Part shown: piece by piece, positions 35,599 to 44,485 of the stretch
Position numbering within the stretch: position 1 is the first letter of the stretch
Layout of the letters: each line of letters begins with the position of its first letter
DNA from: an uncultured Alphaproteobacteria bacterium
Lineage (GTDB): Bacteria; Pseudomonadota; Alphaproteobacteria; JAPOUT01; G958296285
NCBI GenBank assembly: GCA_958296285.1
Contig: OY282459.1
Coordinates: forward strand, 880,367-944,366
Length of the DNA: 64,000 bases
Direction of reading: 5' to 3'
Program-made: the position numbers and the translations under genes
The notes under the pieces: generated by a model
Databases searched by the model: none
The model's input: the letters and a program-made list of their open reading frames with translations, nothing else
What the model was told of the DNA's origin: nothing

Positions 35599-35937
35599 AT
35601 GACCTATGTCGTGACCGAGGATTGCATCCGATGCAAATATCTGGATTGCGTGGAGGTCTGCCCTGTGGATTGCTTCTATGAGGGCGAGGTCATGCTGGTC
35701 ATCCATCCTGACGAGTGCATTGATTGCGGCGTCTGCGTGCCGGAATGTCCGGTGGACGCCATCAAAGCCGACACCGAAAGCGGTCTGGAGAAATGGCTGG
35801 AACTCAACGCCGAATATGCGAGCCGATGGCCGAATATCACCATCAACCGAGACGCGCCTCCTGACGCGGACGAATATGTCGGCGTGAAAGAGAAATATCA
35901 GAAATTTTTCTCAGACAAGCCCGGCGAAGGAGATTAG
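35599..35937 (+). CDS. fdxA: Ferredoxin FdxA (7Fe type)
   Basis: A 112-residue ferredoxin with one 3Fe-4S and one 4Fe-4S site: [18 protein letters not shown] and [16 protein letters not shown]. The C-terminal extension ([16 protein letters not shown]) is typical of the FdxA group. GGGGAGGCG upstream. carD follows after 2 bp, a common alphaproteobacterial pair. Confidence 0.95.
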   Translation: MTYVVTEDCIRCKYLDCVEVCPVDCFYEGEVMLVIHPDECIDCGVCVPECPVDAIKADTESGLEKWLELNAEYASRWPNITINRDAPPDADEYVGVKEKYQKFFSDKPGEGD

Positions 35938-35939
35938 CG

Positions 35940-36593
35940 ATGGCGTCAGCAAGTTCGGCGAAGCCGAAAGCAAAAGCGAAAGAAAAAGCGAAGACGCCGC
36001 CAAAGGCGAAGGCGAAGCGGAAGCGCTACGCTTTCAAACTTGACGATTATGTGGTCTATCCGGCGCATGGGGTGGGGCGGGTCGCGGAGATTCGGAGCGA
36101 GAAAATCGCCGGGTCGGTTTTAGAATTGTTTGTCGTGGATTTTTCGGAAGATCGGATGCGTCTGTCGGTTCCTGTGGAGAAGGTGGCTTCTGTCGGCTTG
36201 CGGGGCATTGCCGATGCGCGAGGGGTGAAGCGGGCTTTTCAGGTTTTGCGCGGTCCCGTGAAGGTTCGGCGCACCATGTGGTCTCGGCGGGCTCAGGAAT
36301 ATGAGAGCAAGATCAATTCGGGCGAGCTGCATGTGGTTGCCGAGGTTGTGCGCGATCTTTATCGCTCCTGCTATCAGCCTGAGCGCTCTTATAGCGAGCG
36401 GCAGCTTTTTGAGCGGGCGCTGGAGCGGATGGCTCGGGAAGTGGCTGCCGTGCGGCAGGTGAGCATTGCGGAGGCTTCGGAGAAGATAGAGGAGATTTTG
36501 GCTCGCGCGGCGGATAGGAAGCAGGCTGCCGAAGAGCGCGCGGCTGAAGCGGCGGGTTCTGAATCCGCGCCCGCCTCCGCGATAGGTTCGTGA
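35940..36593 (+). CDS. carD: CarD/CdnL-type transcription regulator
   Basis: Binds RNA polymerase beta and stabilises open complexes at housekeeping promoters. 217 residues: a Lys/Ala-rich disordered lead (about 1-30), the RNAP-interaction domain (DDYVVYPAHGVGRVAEI) and the helical DNA-binding part (RRAQEYESKINSG, LYRSCYQPERSYSERQLFERAL), then an Ala/Glu tail. G-rich toward its end on the top strand. Confidence 0.93.
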   Translation: MASASSAKPKAKAKEKAKTPPKAKAKRKRYAFKLDDYVVYPAHGVGRVAEIRSEKIAGSVLELFVVDFSEDRMRLSVPVEKVASVGLRGIADARGVKRAFQVLRGPVKVRRTMWSRRAQEYESKINSGELHVVAEVVRDLYRSCYQPERSYSERQLFERALERMAREVAAVRQVSIAEASEKIEEILARAADRKQAAEERAAEAAGSESAPASAIGS

Positions 36594-36612
36594 GGGCGGC
36601 GCTTGGCGTCTG

Positions 36613-36689
36613 TGGTGTCCCCGGCAGGATTTGAACCTGCGACCCCGAGATTAGGAATCTCGTGCTCTATCCAACTGAGCTACGGGGAC
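36613..36689 (-). tRNA. tRNA-Arg (anticodon CCT)
   Basis: Minus-strand cloverleaf: acceptor GTCCCCG/CGGGGAC, D arm AGCTCAGTTGGATAGAGC, anticodon stem CGAGA/TCTCG around TTCCTAA (anticodon CCT), T arm GCAGGTTCAAATCCTGC, discriminator A and an encoded CCA. 77 bases. The top strand switches from G-rich on its left to C/A-rich on its right. Confidence 0.96.
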
Positions 36690-36763
36690 ATGCATCCGAT
36701 CTATAATCTATAACAGCGTCATCAAACGCACTATGGCTCTATATTGAAAGAATAGGGGGCAGC

Positions 36764-38056
36764 GTGAAGATTCTGATTTCAGGCGGCGGCATCGGCGGAC
36801 TCACGACCGCCATCTGTCTCCTCAGACAAGGGCATCGCGTCAAAATCTTTGAAAGCGCCGCCGCGCTCGGCGATAGCGCAGGCGGCGCGGGAATCCAAAT
36901 CCCGCCAAACGCCATGAAAGTCTTCCAAGCCATCGGAATCGCCGAAAAAATCGCCGAAAACGCCGCGAAACCAAAACGCATCCAAGCCCGAATCGGAAAA
37001 AATGGCGCGAAACTCTTCGCCATCCCCCTCGCCAACGAAGCCGAAAAACAATGGGGCGCGCCCTATCTCAATATCCTCCGCGCCGAACTCATCAAAATCC
37101 TCAAAAGAGAAACGCTGAAATATGACCCCAGCGCTCTTGAACTCGGCGCGACAGTCAAAGACTGCCGGCAAAATCCACGCGCCGCCGTCATCATCCTTCA
37201 AGACGGACGAGAAATCGCAGGCGACATCCTCATCGGCGCGGACGGAATCCGCTCGCCAATCGCCGCGCGAATCTTCGCGGACGAAAAGCCCATCTTCACA
37301 GGCAATATCGCATGGCGGACGGTCGTCCCGCTTGAGAAACTCGGCGCGGACGCCCCTGATAATGCCTCATCTCTCTGGATCGGGCGCGGACGCCATTGCG
37401 TAGCCTATCGGCTGCCAAAGGGAAACAGGGGAGAGAAGGGCGAGAAGGGGGCGAGGGGGAAGAGCGGGGAGGCGGTGAATTTTGTCGGAGTCGTGGCGCG
37501 CCGAGAGCCCCCCCCCGACCCCGACAGAAGCAGCCTCCAAAAGGCCCGCCACAAAGCCCTCCGCGACTTTGACGGATGGCATCCCGTCATCACGCGAATC
37601 CTCAAAGAGAGCGATTCCCTTTTCCGCCAAGCGCTGTTTGAGCGTCCGCCCTTGAAGAAATGGACAGACGGACGCATCGCCCTGCTCGGAGACGCCGCCC
37701 ATCCGATGCTCCCCTTCATGGCGCAAGGCGCGGCGATGGCTGTTGAGGACGCTTGGACAATCGCCGCCGCTCTCTCGCCGAAAGAGAAAAACAGCGCCTC
37801 TGACTCTGCCGCCGTCTCCGCCGCCCTCAAAGCCTATGAAAGAATGCGACACAGCCGCGTCCGCGCCGTTCAAGAGGCGTCTAGGGCGAATGCGGTTTTT
37901 TTTCATCCGCGAGAGCCAATCGGAGAAGTCATGACTTATGGCGCGATTTGGCTTGCCGACAAAATCGCTCCCGAAGCGATCCGCGCTAGAGCCGACTGGA
38001 TTTATGGATATGACGTCACGCGCCTTCCCGACTCCCTCGCCGCAAGCGATCGTTGA
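36764..38056 (+). CDS. FAD-dependent aromatic-ring-type monooxygenase
   Basis: A 430-residue flavoprotein monooxygenase of the salicylate hydroxylase class. N-terminal dinucleotide fold (ISGGGIGGLTTAI), the DG motif (ILIGADGIRSPIA) and GDAAHPMLPFMAQGAAMAVED. The start is GTG. Residues about 220-237 form a Gly/Lys/Glu-rich loop (GEKGEKGARGKSGE) encoded by a purine-only tract of about 60 bases that looks like an insertion. Substrate unknown. Its 3' end overlaps the opposing tsaC-type gene by 41 bases. Strongly A/C-rich at its start. Confidence 0.86.
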   Translation: MKILISGGGIGGLTTAICLLRQGHRVKIFESAAALGDSAGGAGIQIPPNAMKVFQAIGIAEKIAENAAKPKRIQARIGKNGAKLFAIPLANEAEKQWGAPYLNILRAELIKILKRETLKYDPSALELGATVKDCRQNPRAAVIILQDGREIAGDILIGADGIRSPIAARIFADEKPIFTGNIAWRTVVPLEKLGADAPDNASSLWIGRGRHCVAYRLPKGNRGEKGEKGARGKSGEAVNFVGVVARREPPPDPDRSSLQKARHKALRDFDGWHPVITRILKESDSLFRQALFERPPLKKWTDGRIALLGDAAHPMLPFMAQGAAMAVEDAWTIAAALSPKEKNSASDSAAVSAALKAYERMRHSRVRAVQEASRANAVFFHPREPIGEVMTYGAIWLADKIAPEAIRARADWIYGYDVTRLPDSLAASDR

Positions 38057-38954
38057 TCGCGCGTCCCAAGCCCGTTTCGGGAATCGGCATGACGGCAATG
38101 CCTGCTCCCGCGAGGCGATCCAATTCGTCAAGCATCGCGAAGAGATTCGCCGCCGCCTCGCGCAGATCGCTTTTGGGGCTTAAATTTCTTTCCGTCTCCG
38201 CCCCTGCGATAGGCTCGCCGAAAGCGAGCAGGACTTCTCCCTGCCGAATTTCTCGCGCGTTCAATCTTAAAGGCGCGCGCGGCGCGTAATGGGCGAGCAA
38301 TTGCCCGGGCGCGTTGATGGTTCCCGCGGATCGCGTTTTGGGCGCGAAGCCGAGAATCTCGGCGATTGCCTCTTGCGGGATCGCGCCTTCGCGGAGGAGC
38401 AGGCAGGGCGTTTCGCCGATGCAAGCCAATATGGTGGATTCCAGACCGCATTCCGAAGCTCCGCCGTCCAAGACCATAGCGATTGGCGCGTCTTTCAGAG
38501 ACTCTGCCGCCATTGCCGCGCTGGTTGGGCTTATGCGTCCTGATTTGTTTGCCGAAGGCGCGGCGATTGGACGCTCTGCCGCTTTAATGAGCGCTCGCGC
38601 TATTGGGTGGCGGGGCGCGCGGAGCGCCACGGTTTCCAGTCCTGCGCAGGCGAGAGAGGAGATCGCGCAGTTTTGTTTTTTGGGGACGACCAGCGTTAGG
38701 GGGCCGGGCCAAAAAGATTTGGCGAGATGACGCGCTTCCGCGTTGAAGACGCCGAATGTTTTGCCGTTTTCGGCGGATAGGATGTGGGCGATGAGGGGGT
38801 TGAAGCGGGGGCGTCCTTTCGCATCAAAGATTGTTGCGACTGCTTTGCCGTTTGTGGCGTCTGCGCCGAGGCCGTAGACTGTTTCGGTTGGGAAGATGAC
38901 GAGTTTGCCGTTTTGGATATGGTTGGCGGCGGCGGTGATGGGGTTTTGGCTCAT
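38016..38954 (-). CDS. L-threonylcarbamoyladenylate synthase (Sua5 type)
   Basis: Makes the threonylcarbamoyl donor for the t6A37 modification of tRNA. 312 residues with the YrdC/Sua5 core (FPTETVYGLGADATN, KGRPRFNPLIAHI, PGPLTLVVPK, APSANKSGRISPT) and the C-terminal Sua5 domain (APGQLLAHYAPRAPLRL), so it is the two-domain Sua5 form. The start is next to repeat copy F and the 5' end is strongly G/T on the top strand (G26 C7 T19 A8 in 38881-38940). Confidence 0.94.
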   Translation of the reverse strand: MSQNPITAAANHIQNGKLVIFPTETVYGLGADATNGKAVATIFDAKGRPRFNPLIAHILSAENGKTFGVFNAEARHLAKSFWPGPLTLVVPKKQNCAISSLACAGLETVALRAPRHPIARALIKAAERPIAAPSANKSGRISPTSAAMAAESLKDAPIAMVLDGGASECGLESTILACIGETPCLLLREGAIPQEAIAEILGFAPKTRSAGTINAPGQLLAHYAPRAPLRLNAREIRQGEVLLAFGEPIAGAETERNLSPKSDLREAAANLFAMLDELDRLAGAGIAVMPIPETGLGRAINDRLRRGSREGA

Positions 38955-38998
38955 GGGTTCTTAATACTCTAAAAGGGGGGCGCTGGGGCGATGCCGCG

Positions 38999-39312
38999 CT
39001 CCCCGTAAAGGGGGGTGTGGGGGGCGAAGCCCCCCGCGAAAAGGGGGTTCGGGGGAAACCCCCGAATAGTCGGCGGGCGTGGCGAAACGAAGCGGGCGAA
39101 GCGCGTAGCGCAAGCCCGCGAGAAAGCCCGCCGACCCCCCAGCTTACAAGAGCTCTTGCGAGCAGGGGGCGCGTGGGTGGGTCGCATTTGCTCGCTCGGC
39201 TCACCTCGCTTCGCAAATGCTTTTTTCCCACCCACCCACGCGCTTTCGGGGGGATTCCCCCGAACCCCCTTTTTTCAAGGGGGGCAAGCCCCCCTTGACC
39301 CCCCTTCACGGG
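38999..39312 (-). repeat. Modular hairpin repeat, copy F
   Basis: Between the divergent Sua5 and esterase genes. Short-type ends CTCCCCGTAAAGGGGGG and CCCCCCTTCACGGG. Core is H3-H5 in reverse orientation: GGGGGGCGAAGCCCCCC hairpin, H6, H5, H4 (loop GAGCTC), H3 with inner GCAAATGC-type stem, H2, H1. The adjacent stretch 38955-38998 and 39313-39398 hold the gene leaders only. Confidence 0.9.
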
Positions 39313-39398
39313 CGACCTTCACAGGCGGCAGAGACTACTTGGAGTCCGCGCCGCAATCGGCTAGCCTAATCCCCCCAAACATTTCAAGGAGAAAAAAA

Positions 39399-40313
39399 AT
39401 GAGCCAAGCCAAAGAACTCTCGCCTATCCAACAGGTGCGCGCGCTGCTCGCCGCCGCCCCAATCGCCGAAGAAAACCAATCACCCCAAAAAATGCGCGAA
39501 AATATGGAAACCATCACCGCGAACTTCCCCATTCCCGAAGAAGCGACAATCCGCGAAACCACGCTCGGCAATGTGCGCGGCGAATGGACAGAAATGCCCG
39601 CCACCGACAAAAACCGCGTCATCCTCTATTTCCACGGCGGCGGCTACGTCATCGGATCGCCAAAAACACATCGCCCGCTTATCACGAAACTCGCCGCCAG
39701 CGCAGGCGTCCGAATCTTCGCGCCGGACTATCGGATGGGGCCCGAAAACCCCTTTCCCGCCGCAGTAGAAGACGCCGCCGCCGTCTATAAGGCGCTCATG
39801 GAAGAAGAAGGCTTTAAGCCCGAAAATATCGCCGTCAGCGGCGACTCGGCAGGCGGAGGCCTCACCATGGCGCTCCTCCTAAAACTCCGCGATGACGGCG
39901 CCCCCCTCCCCAAATGCGCCGCGCCAATCAGCCCATGGGTGGATCTCACCGGCGAATCCAAAACAATGGACTCCCACGCCTCCCGCGATCCGATGGTGCA
40001 GCGCGATGGTCTTCTTCAAATGGCAGGATGGTATCTGGGCGGCGCGGACGCGAAAAACCCCCTCGCTTCCCCGCTCTTTGCCGATCTCAAAACCCTGCCG
40101 CCGCTCCTGATCCAAGTCGGCTCCGAAGAGACGCTCCTAGACGATTCCCGAAACCTCCACAAAAACGCCGAAGCCGCAAGCGTGGACGCCAAACTGGAAG
40201 TCTGGGACGAAATGATTCATGTCTGGCACGCCTTCCACTTCATGCTGCCCGAAGGCGCGCGGGCTTTGGAAGGAATCGCCGCCTTCTTCAAGAAACATTG
40301 GGGCATGGCATGA
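39399..40313 (+). CDS. Alpha/beta hydrolase, HSL-type esterase
   Basis: A 304-residue esterase of the hormone-sensitive-lipase family: oxyanion motif YFHGGGYVIGS, nucleophile elbow SGDSAGGG, acid near SEETLLDD and a His in the WHAFHFM segment. AAGGAG lies 9 bases before the chosen ATG; longer readings run into repeat copy F. The stop overlaps the next ATG by 4 bases, so it heads an acyl-chain catabolic operon with the following three genes. Confidence 0.92.
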   Translation: MSQAKELSPIQQVRALLAAAPIAEENQSPQKMRENMETITANFPIPEEATIRETTLGNVRGEWTEMPATDKNRVILYFHGGGYVIGSPKTHRPLITKLAASAGVRIFAPDYRMGPENPFPAAVEDAAAVYKALMEEEGFKPENIAVSGDSAGGGLTMALLLKLRDDGAPLPKCAAPISPWVDLTGESKTMDSHASRDPMVQRDGLLQMAGWYLGGADAKNPLASPLFADLKTLPPLLIQVGSEETLLDDSRNLHKNAEAASVDAKLEVWDEMIHVWHAFHFMLPEGARALEGIAAFFKKHWGMA

Positions 40314-42019
40314 ACTATCGCACCCCTGTCGCCGAAATCGCCTTCGCGCTGGAACATATCGCCGAAGCCACAGGCGCAACATGCGACCCCGATCTGATGC
40401 GAAGCCTCATCAGCGAAGCGGGGAAATTCGCCGATGACGTCATAGCCCCCCTAAACCAAATAAGCGACAAAGAAGGCTGCCAACTCTCTGACGCCGGCGA
40501 GGTCAAAACCCCAACAGGATTCCCCGAAGCCTATCGGCGCTTCGTGGAGGGCGGATGGGGCGGTGTCAGCGCCCCCGCCAATTACGGCGGACAGAACCTG
40601 CCCTATCCGATCAGCATCGCGGCGGCGGAAATATGGGACGCCGCCTGCATGGCTTTCGGCCTCGCCCCCATCTTGACCCAAAGCGCCGTGGAAGCCCTCA
40701 CCCTCTTCGGATCAGAAGAGCAGAAACGTCTTTATCTCCCGAAACTCGTCTCAGGCGAATGGACAGGAACAATGAACCTCACCGAGCCGCAGGCGGGATC
40801 GGATGTCGGCGCTCTGACGACAAAAGCCGCGCCCGCCAAAGACGGCGCGTATAAAATAAAAGGCACGAAAATCTTTATCTCCTTCGGCGAGCATGATCTG
40901 ACCAAGAACATTATCCATTTGGTCTTGGCGCGTCTGCCTGACGCGCCTGTCGGGACGAAGGGCGTCTCGCTTTTCCTCGTCCCAAAAATCCTGCAAGACG
41001 GCGCGCGCAACGATCTCCTCTGCATCGGCTTGGAGGAGAAGATGGGCATTCACGGAAGCCCGACCTGCGTCATGCGCTATGGCGAGAAAGAGGGCGCTGT
41101 CGGCTTTCTGATCGGCGAAGCGCATGGAGGAATGCGCGCCATGTTTTCCATGATGAATCCGGCGCGTCTTCAAGTCGGCATGCAGGGAGTCGCGCAAGCC
41201 GAGCGCGCCTTTCAGCAGGCGCTCGCTTTCGCCCGCGAGCGCCGACAAGGGAGGCGTCCCGACACGCCGGCAGGCGAAGCCGCGCCGATCATCCAGCACC
41301 CGGATGTCGCGCGGATGCTCCTGACGATCAAATCGCTCGCCGAAGCCGGACGCGCCCTCGCCTACGCCAACGCCGCCGCGATGGAAAAAGACCCCTCCCG
41401 CGCCGCCCTCTTGACCCCTCTCTCTAAAGCGTGGTGCTCTGATATGGGCGTGAAAGCGGCGTCTTTGGGCGTGCAGGTTCATGGCGGCATGGGCTTCATA
41501 GAAGAGACCGGCGCGGCGCAGCTGATGCGAGACGCTCGGATCGCCCCCATCTATGAAGGCGCGAACGGCATTCAAGCCAATGATCTGCTCTCGCGGAAAG
41601 TCTTGGCGGATGACGGCAAGGCGATGCGCGGCTTCCTCAAGGAGATGAAAGAGACGGCGCGACAATGCCAAGAATCCAATCATCGCTCTCTTCAGACGAT
41701 CGGACGAGAGCTGGATTCCTCGCGCCAATCCTTGGAGAAAGCGACCGTCCATATGCTCCGAGAGGGCGAGAAGGGCGCGATGGACAATTGCTTGGCGGGA
41801 GCTGCGTCCTATTTGCGTCTGGCGGGAAACAGCGCCGGCGGCTTTTACTTGGCGAAGGGCGGCTTAAAGGCGCATCAGCTGCGAAATGGCGGCGGCGAGG
41901 CTTTTCTTGCCGAGCGTCTTCGGGTCGCGCGTTTTTATGCCGAGAGCGTTCTGCCTTTATCGCCGTCTTTGGCGAAGATCGCCTCATCGGGGGCAGGCGC
42001 TTTGGAGGGCTTCGCATGA
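40310..42019 (+). CDS. Acyl-CoA dehydrogenase with C-terminal extension (DmdC/FadE-like)
   Basis: A 569-residue flavoenzyme of the larger acyl-CoA dehydrogenase group (with the extra C-terminal domain seen in 3-methylmercaptopropionyl-CoA dehydrogenase relatives). It has MNLTEPQAGSDVGALTTKA, GTKIFISFGEHD, VQVHGGMGFIEE and the catalytic-Glu loop APIYEGANGIQANDLL. True start is the ATG that overlaps the esterase stop. Substrate is an acyl-CoA, identity unknown. Confidence 0.92.
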   Translation: MNYRTPVAEIAFALEHIAEATGATCDPDLMRSLISEAGKFADDVIAPLNQISDKEGCQLSDAGEVKTPTGFPEAYRRFVEGGWGGVSAPANYGGQNLPYPISIAAAEIWDAACMAFGLAPILTQSAVEALTLFGSEEQKRLYLPKLVSGEWTGTMNLTEPQAGSDVGALTTKAAPAKDGAYKIKGTKIFISFGEHDLTKNIIHLVLARLPDAPVGTKGVSLFLVPKILQDGARNDLLCIGLEEKMGIHGSPTCVMRYGEKEGAVGFLIGEAHGGMRAMFSMMNPARLQVGMQGVAQAERAFQQALAFARERRQGRRPDTPAGEAAPIIQHPDVARMLLTIKSLAEAGRALAYANAAAMEKDPSRAALLTPLSKAWCSDMGVKAASLGVQVHGGMGFIEETGAAQLMRDARIAPIYEGANGIQANDLLSRKVLADDGKAMRGFLKEMKETARQCQESNHRSLQTIGRELDSSRQSLEKATVHMLREGEKGAMDNCLAGAASYLRLAGNSAGGFYLAKGGLKAHQLRNGGGEAFLAERLRVARFYAESVLPLSPSLAKIASSGAGALEGFA

Positions 42020-43125
42020 GCGCCAAAACCCAAAAACTTGCCAAAAACGCCGCGAAGCCGTCCGCCTCCCCCAATGGCGGACTCTCCTATCCCTACCCCA
42101 AAAACCCGAAGCCCGGAGAAGTGCGCGAGATCGCGGACGGAATCTTCTGGCTCCGAATGCCTCTTCCCTTCGGACTGGATCACATCAACCTTTGGGCGCT
42201 GGAGGAGGAGGAGAGCTGGTCGGTCGTGGATACAGGAACGAACACGCCCGAAATCCGCGCCATTTGGGACAGTTTTTGGAAAAATCGCGGAAAGGGAAAG
42301 CCGGTGCGCCGCGTGGTCGTCACCCATCTCCATCCCGATCATGTCGGTCTCGCCGGCTGGATGTGCCGCAAATGGGACGCCGATCTGTGGATGTCGCGCA
42401 CAGACTATCTCATGTGCCGAACCCTTGTCGGCGACACAGGCAGAACCGCCCCTCAAGAGGCGCTCCGCTTCTATCAGGCGGCGGGGTTCGTGGATAAGCA
42501 TATCCTCGCTTATATGAAAGCCTTTGGGGGCTTCGGGCGCTTCGTCTCGGAGATGCCGAACGCTTACAACCGTCTCCAAGACGGCGACAGAATCCCGCTC
42601 GGCAGACGAGATTGGGAGGTTGTCGTCGGGCGCGGCCATGCGCCGGAGCATATCTGTCTTTACGCGGCGGAAGAGGATCTCTTTATCACCGGCGATCAGG
42701 TGCTGCCGCGCATCACGTCCAACATCAGCGTCTTTCCGACTGAGCCGAACGCCAACCCGTTGAGCGAGTGGCTCGCCTCCTGCCGTCATCTCAAAGAGCG
42801 CGTGCCGGATTCGGTCTTGGCGCTCCCCGCCCATAACGAGCCTTTCCGCGGACTCCATCGCAGATTGGATGATCTTTTAGAGAATCACGAAACCGCGCTG
42901 GCGCGTCTGCAAGAGATGTGCCGCGAGCCGAAGCGCGCCATTGACGTCTTCCCGGCGCTTTTTCGGCGCAAGGTGGATGGCAGCGTCACTATTATGGCGG
43001 TCGGCGAGAGCATCGCGCATTTGAACTATCTGAGGGCGAGCGGAGTCATGGACGTCACGTCTGACGCGGACGGCGTTTTTTGGTATCAATCTTCAGACGG
43101 AACGAAGAATGGAGGCAAAGCATGA
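42016..43125 (+). CDS. Metallo-beta-lactamase-fold hydrolase
   Basis: A 369-residue MBL-fold protein with the metal motif VVTHLHPDHVGLAG, a second His in GRGHAPEHI, the bridging Asp in FITGDQVLPRIT and a C-terminal helical domain (ALPAHNEPFRGLHRRL). Likely a thioesterase-like hydrolase given its place between an acyl-CoA dehydrogenase and an SDR; the reaction is inferred. Starts on the preceding stop (ATGA). Confidence 0.87.
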   Translation: MSAKTQKLAKNAAKPSASPNGGLSYPYPKNPKPGEVREIADGIFWLRMPLPFGLDHINLWALEEEESWSVVDTGTNTPEIRAIWDSFWKNRGKGKPVRRVVVTHLHPDHVGLAGWMCRKWDADLWMSRTDYLMCRTLVGDTGRTAPQEALRFYQAAGFVDKHILAYMKAFGGFGRFVSEMPNAYNRLQDGDRIPLGRRDWEVVVGRGHAPEHICLYAAEEDLFITGDQVLPRITSNISVFPTEPNANPLSEWLASCRHLKERVPDSVLALPAHNEPFRGLHRRLDDLLENHETALARLQEMCREPKRAIDVFPALFRRKVDGSVTIMAVGESIAHLNYLRASGVMDVTSDADGVFWYQSSDGTKNGGKA

Positions 43126-43988
43126 GCGATCTTCTGAAAGACAAGGTCTTATTGATAAGCGGGGCGTCTCGCGGCATTGGCTTGGCGATCGCGAAGCGGG
43201 CGGCGAAGGACGGCGCGAAGGTGGCGATTCTCGCCAAGACTGCCGAGCCGCATCCCAAACTGCCCGGCACGATCTACACCGCCGCCAAAGAGATTGAGGA
43301 AGCGGGCGGCGAGGCTCTGCCTCTTCTGTGCGATATACGTTTTGAGGATCAGCTTGCGAAATCCGTAGAGGACGCCGCGCGGCAGTTCGGCGGCATAGAC
43401 ATTTGCGTCAATAATGCGAGCGCGATTCAGCTGACGCCCGTCTCGGCGACTGATATGAAGCGCTTTGATTTGATGCATCAGATCAATGCGCGGGGGACTT
43501 ATATGGTTTCCAAATATTGCGTTCCGCATTTGAAGCGCGCGGCGAATCCGCATATTTTGATGCTCTCGCCGCCGTTGGACATGCGGGAGAAGTGGTTCGC
43601 GCCGCATTTGGCTTATACGATGGCGAAGTTTGGCATGAGTTTATGCGTGTTGGGTTTGGCGGGGGAGTTGCGCGAGGATGGGATTGCCGTCAATGCGCTT
43701 TGGCCGAGGACGGGCATTGCGACCGCGGCGATTAGGAACGCTTTGGGCGGCGATGAGGCGATGAAGGCGTGTCGCACGCCTGAGATTTTGTCTGACGCGG
43801 CGTATGAGATTTTCACGAGGTCTTCGCGGGAGTTTTCGGGGAATTTTTTGATAGACGATTCTTTTTTGGCGGAGTGCGGGGTTAGGGATTTTGATAAGTA
43901 TCGGGTGGATTCGTCTCGGGATTTATTTCCGGACTTTTTTGTTCCTGATGAGCCTGCCGCGCCTGTATCGTTGAAGGCGTTGAAGTGA
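43122..43988 (+). CDS. SDR oxidoreductase, HSDL2-like
   Basis: A 288-residue short-chain dehydrogenase of the hydroxysteroid dehydrogenase-like 2 group: ISGASRGIGLAIAKRA, an insert HPKLPGTIYTAAKEIEE typical of that group, NNASAIQL, LSPPLDM and the catalytic YTMAKFGMS. GGAGGCAAAG precedes the ATG. It ends the catabolic run and its stop shares a base with the xseB ATG. Strongly G/T-rich toward its end. Confidence 0.88.
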   Translation: MSDLLKDKVLLISGASRGIGLAIAKRAAKDGAKVAILAKTAEPHPKLPGTIYTAAKEIEEAGGEALPLLCDIRFEDQLAKSVEDAARQFGGIDICVNNASAIQLTPVSATDMKRFDLMHQINARGTYMVSKYCVPHLKRAANPHILMLSPPLDMREKWFAPHLAYTMAKFGMSLCVLGLAGELREDGIAVNALWPRTGIATAAIRNALGGDEAMKACRTPEILSDAAYEIFTRSSREFSGNFLIDDSFLAECGVRDFDKYRVDSSRDLFPDFFVPDEPAAPVSLKALK

Positions 43989-44245
43989 TGGGCGGGGGTG
44001 AGCTTAATAAAGCGGGGGGCGTGGGAGGCATGTCTTTTGAGGCGGCGTTGTCGCGGTTAGAGGAGATTGTGGGACAGTTGGAGAGCGGGGAGGTTGAGTT
44101 GGAGCGCGCGGTGAAATTGTATGAGGAGGGTACGAGGTTACGGGTGTTTTGCGAGGAGAGGTTGAAGGAGGCTCAGTTTCGGATAGATCGGATTACGAAG
44201 GGAGAGGGTGGGAAGTTGGGCATGAAGGCTGTTGATGATGTTTAG
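43988..44245 (+). CDS. xseB: Exodeoxyribonuclease VII small subunit
   Basis: An 85-residue helical subunit: MSFEAALSRLEEIVGQLESG, then VKLYEEGTRLRVFCEERLKE. Start at ATG 43988 (TGATG coupling with the upstream stop); an ATG at 44030 with GGGAGGC before it is also possible and would give 71 residues. xseB-ispA-dxs is the usual alphaproteobacterial order; here a split repeat and a foreign gene separate xseB from ispA. Confidence 0.92.
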   Translation: MGGGELNKAGGVGGMSFEAALSRLEEIVGQLESGEVELERAVKLYEEGTRLRVFCEERLKEAQFRIDRITKGEGGKLGMKAVDDV

Positions 44246-44261
44246 GGGGCGTTTTGGCTTG

Positions 44262-44485
44262 CTCCCGTTGAGGGGGGTGTGGGGGGTCGGAGACCCCCCG
44301 CGAGAAGGGGGTTCGGGGGAAACCCCCGAAAAAGCGCGTGGGTGGGGTGGGGAAAAGAGCATTTGCGGAGCGAGTGAAACGAGCGAAGGAAATGCGACCC
44401 CACCCACGCGCCCCCTGCTAGAAGAGCTTTTGCGAGAAGCCGCTCGTGGCGTAGCCCGCCGACCCCCCCTGCTCGCAGGCGCAAG
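44262..44485 (+). repeat. Modular hairpin repeat, copy G (left part of a split copy)
   Basis: Starts CTCCCGTTGAGGGGGG, then a GGGGGGTCGGAGACCCCCC hairpin, H6-type, H3 (inner stem GCATTT/AAATGC), a degenerate H4 (CCCCCTGCTAGAAGAGC), the right arm of H5 (GCCCGCCGAC) and the left arm of another H4 (CCCCCCTGCTCGCAGG). It ends with CAAG at 44482-44485. Its partner is copy H across the inserted gene. Confidence 0.85.

Noticed and set aside
39914..40309. 130-residue N-terminal extension of the acyl-CoA dehydrogenase
   Set aside because: Out-of-frame read of the esterase gene; MNYRTPVAEIAFALEH starts at the overlapping ATGA.
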